DNA from: Sediminibacillus albus
GTDB lineage: Bacteria; Bacillota; Bacilli; Bacillales; Amphibacillaceae
Assembly (NCBI RefSeq): GCF_900101125.1
Contig: NZ_FNFL01000004.1
Coordinates: 1-64,000, forward strand
Reading direction: 5' to 3'
DNA: 64,000 nucleotides
In this document: in pieces, positions 62,657 to 64,000 of the stretch
Position numbering within the stretch: position 1 is the stretch's first letter
Layout of the letters: every line of letters begins with the position of its first letter
The notes under the pieces: model-generated
The model's input: the letters and a program-made list of their open reading frames with translations, nothing else
Databases searched by the model: none
Told to the model about the DNA's origin: nothing
Made by a program: the position numbers and the translations under genes

Positions 62657-63700
62657 TTATTTATTTAGATAGCTGCTTAATTCGATAGGAAGGGATTCCA
62701 AGATAGCCCCATTTAATACATACTTTGTTCCTTTGTTACTGATCAACCGTGCAGATTTAAGAATCTTTAGATGATGGTGAACGGTGGATTTCCCCATATC
62801 CAGACGTTCGGTAATTTCTTGTAAAGACAGGCCGCCTTCTGCCAGCATTTTAATCATGCGGAGCCTCAATTCATCGCCCAATGCCTTGTATTTTAAAATT
62901 AAAGAGTTATCTGGCATATCTTTATCTGTAGGATCTAAGCTTTGATTCGCCACGGGGTAATAGAAAACTTTTGTCCCTTTTAAATCTGCTTCCACATTCC
63001 AGGGGCGGTAAGTAAAGTGAGGAATTAGCAGAACCTGATGAATACTTGGTTCAGGCAGATAATTTATTCCTCCGGTTGCCCATGTAACAAATTCTTCGGG
63101 GTGCATTTTTTTAGCCATTTTGGTCTTCGATACGTAGTCGGTAGAAAGGATGGTTTCCAGTTTGTCGGCGTCAGGCTCTATCACTGTTTCGTACCATCCC
63201 GACATTACCTCAACCAGATGATTTTTTATATAATCGGATTCTGCCATACAAATAAATTCAATGTAGGAAGGGAAGAAAGAGTGATCTTTGACGATTGCTT
63301 TCAGTTCACCAATTGCATATACTTCTCCTTTTGTTGCTGCCTCGACTCTGTCCTGTAGGTCATCCCCTAAAAAAGGAAGGCAGATGGATTTAAGCTCTTC
63401 CGGCGCAAGGTCTTTAATATATTGTAAAAATGAAGAGAGACTTTGAAAATCTTTATGATGTAAAAGCTGAAGCAAGGCATTCCATGTATTGTTTTTTTCT
63501 ACTTCTGCTAAATGGTCAAGCATCTTACCAGAGAGGGACTGCTTAAGTTTTCGCCAATCATTTTCGGTCCTCTCTAAACTGCTAAGCAGCGGAGTGTTTG
63601 TAACAGCGGCAATTCCTAAGGCACACTCCCAAAGCAGGGAGTATTTGATTAGGATTTGGTAGGTTTCCCTTTTTCTAGAACTAGTCTGGACAAATTCCAC
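62657..63700 (-). CDS. ArsR-like regulator with a large N-terminal domain (DUF5937 type)
   Basis: 347 residues. The C-terminal 75 form a winged helix: KYKALGDELRLRMIKMLAEG, LSLQEITERLDMGKSTVHHH, LKILKSARLISNKG. The N-terminal 260 residues form an alpha-helical domain (ECALGIAAVTNT, WNALLQLLHHKDFQSLSSFL) shared by a family of bacillar ArsR-type regulators that sit beside MFS genes and likely sense the transported compound. No metal-binding cysteines. ATG after AGAGGTGTTTT on the minus strand. Its operon with the MFS gene supports a local-regulator role. Confidence 0.83.
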   Translation of the reverse strand: MEFVQTSSRKRETYQILIKYSLLWECALGIAAVTNTPLLSSLERTENDWRKLKQSLSGKMLDHLAEVEKNNTWNALLQLLHHKDFQSLSSFLQYIKDLAPEELKSICLPFLGDDLQDRVEAATKGEVYAIGELKAIVKDHSFFPSYIEFICMAESDYIKNHLVEVMSGWYETVIEPDADKLETILSTDYVSKTKMAKKMHPEEFVTWATGGINYLPEPSIHQVLLIPHFTYRPWNVEADLKGTKVFYYPVANQSLDPTDKDMPDNSLILKYKALGDELRLRMIKMLAEGGLSLQEITERLDMGKSTVHHHLKILKSARLISNKGTKYVLNGAILESLPIELSSYLNK

Positions 63701-63850
63701 TTCAAAACACCTCTATTTTAGTTATTAGTTGTATACTATATTTATTGAATAAAAAATACAATATATTTCGTATAATAATTCAAATAAATAAAGATTGCTG
63801 TTTCATTATTAGGGAATAGTTAGAAAAAAGTAGAAAAAAAGGTGATGTGT

Positions 63851-64000
63851 TTGCAGTTTTTAAGTAAGCAGCATAATCCTTCCCAAAATGCTGAATTGAT
63901 TGAGAAATATTTAGAAAATAAATGGGATGCGGAAACAACAGTGGAAAAAATGAACCAATTATATAAGAGGGAAAAATTGGCTAATGATGCAAATAAAAAA
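63851..64000 (+). CDS. Unidentified protein, 5' part (runs off the window)
   Basis: An open frame without stop to the window end, 50 codons: MQFLSKQHNPSQNAELIEKY, LENKWDAETTVEKMNQLYKR. TTG at 63851 follows AAAGGTGATG at good spacing; ATG at 63845 is an alternative. It is hydrophilic and helical. I do not recognise the family. Confidence 0.5.
   Translation, partial: MQFLSKQHNPSQNAELIEKYLENKWDAETTVEKMNQLYKREKLANDANKK

Overview
The window is a chromosomal segment of a low-GC Gram-positive bacterium of the family Bacillaceae. The evidence is the order sigW-rsiW-cdaA-cdaR-glmM-(ribozyme)-glmS, a Spo0E-type phosphatase gene, Bacillus-type tRNA clusters after an rRNA operon, a CcpA cre site, a LexA box of Bacillus type and a pbuE-type adenine riboswitch. 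The Na+/H+ antiporter and Glu/Asp-rich secreted proteins would suit a salt- or alkali-tolerant relative of Virgibacillus or Oceanobacillus, but I cannot fix the genus.

Layout. 1-7000: 3' end of 23S, 5S, two tRNAs, a large secreted bacillopeptidase F-like protease, then eight intact tRNA genes with a scrambled, partly duplicated tRNA-Lys region. 7000-15700: arginase, a 52-residue Spo0E-like phosphatase, the SigW/RsiW envelope-stress pair, the c-di-AMP cyclase CdaA with CdaR, GlmM, and GlmS preceded by a glmS ribozyme. 15726-28421: a Tn7-like transposon in the classical attTn7 position. It begins exactly 25 bp after the glmS stop codon, is bounded by a 5-bp direct repeat (GTAGG), has TGTAA/TTACA ends and repeated 18-bp TnsB-type sites at both ends. 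It keeps an intact tnsA and only the first 89 codons of tnsB. Its cargo includes restriction-specificity-subunit fragments, an alpha/beta hydrolase, a P-loop kinase-like protein, a ceramidase-like protein, a Gabija-like OLD-nuclease/UvrD-helicase pair in which both genes carry a single-base frameshift, two GNAT acetyltransferases and another hydrolase. A short imperfect palindrome recurs between cargo genes.

28500-42400: the purine exporter pbuE with its adenine riboswitch, a TetR regulator and MFS transporter sharing an operator sequence, a monooxygenase-fold protein, a DUF421 membrane protein, a ClC channel gene broken by one in-frame stop, a metOD1-domain protein, an NhaC antiporter, a DmpA-type peptidase, and a SigO-RsoA-YvrJ two-part sigma-factor locus whose promoter region carries a perfect LexA box (inferred SOS control). 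A cold-shock protein and a GntR regulator/membrane-protein pair follow. 42400-64000: a cadmium module (cadC-cadA) and a zinc module (czrA-czcD) set among two copies of a composite intergenic repeat, a FUSC membrane protein, an Rrf2 regulator overlapping a large YhgE-type membrane protein, a DUF915 lipase-like protein, an auxin-efflux-type carrier, a large secreted OB-fold protein, peptidase T, a rhodanese, a YdjM-type membrane protein, an MFS exporter with its ArsR-like regulator, and a partial gene at the end.

The items most worth a second look are the precisely bounded Tn7-like island with its damaged Gabija-like system, the SOS-box-linked split sigma factor, and the recurring palindromes in the transposon cargo.
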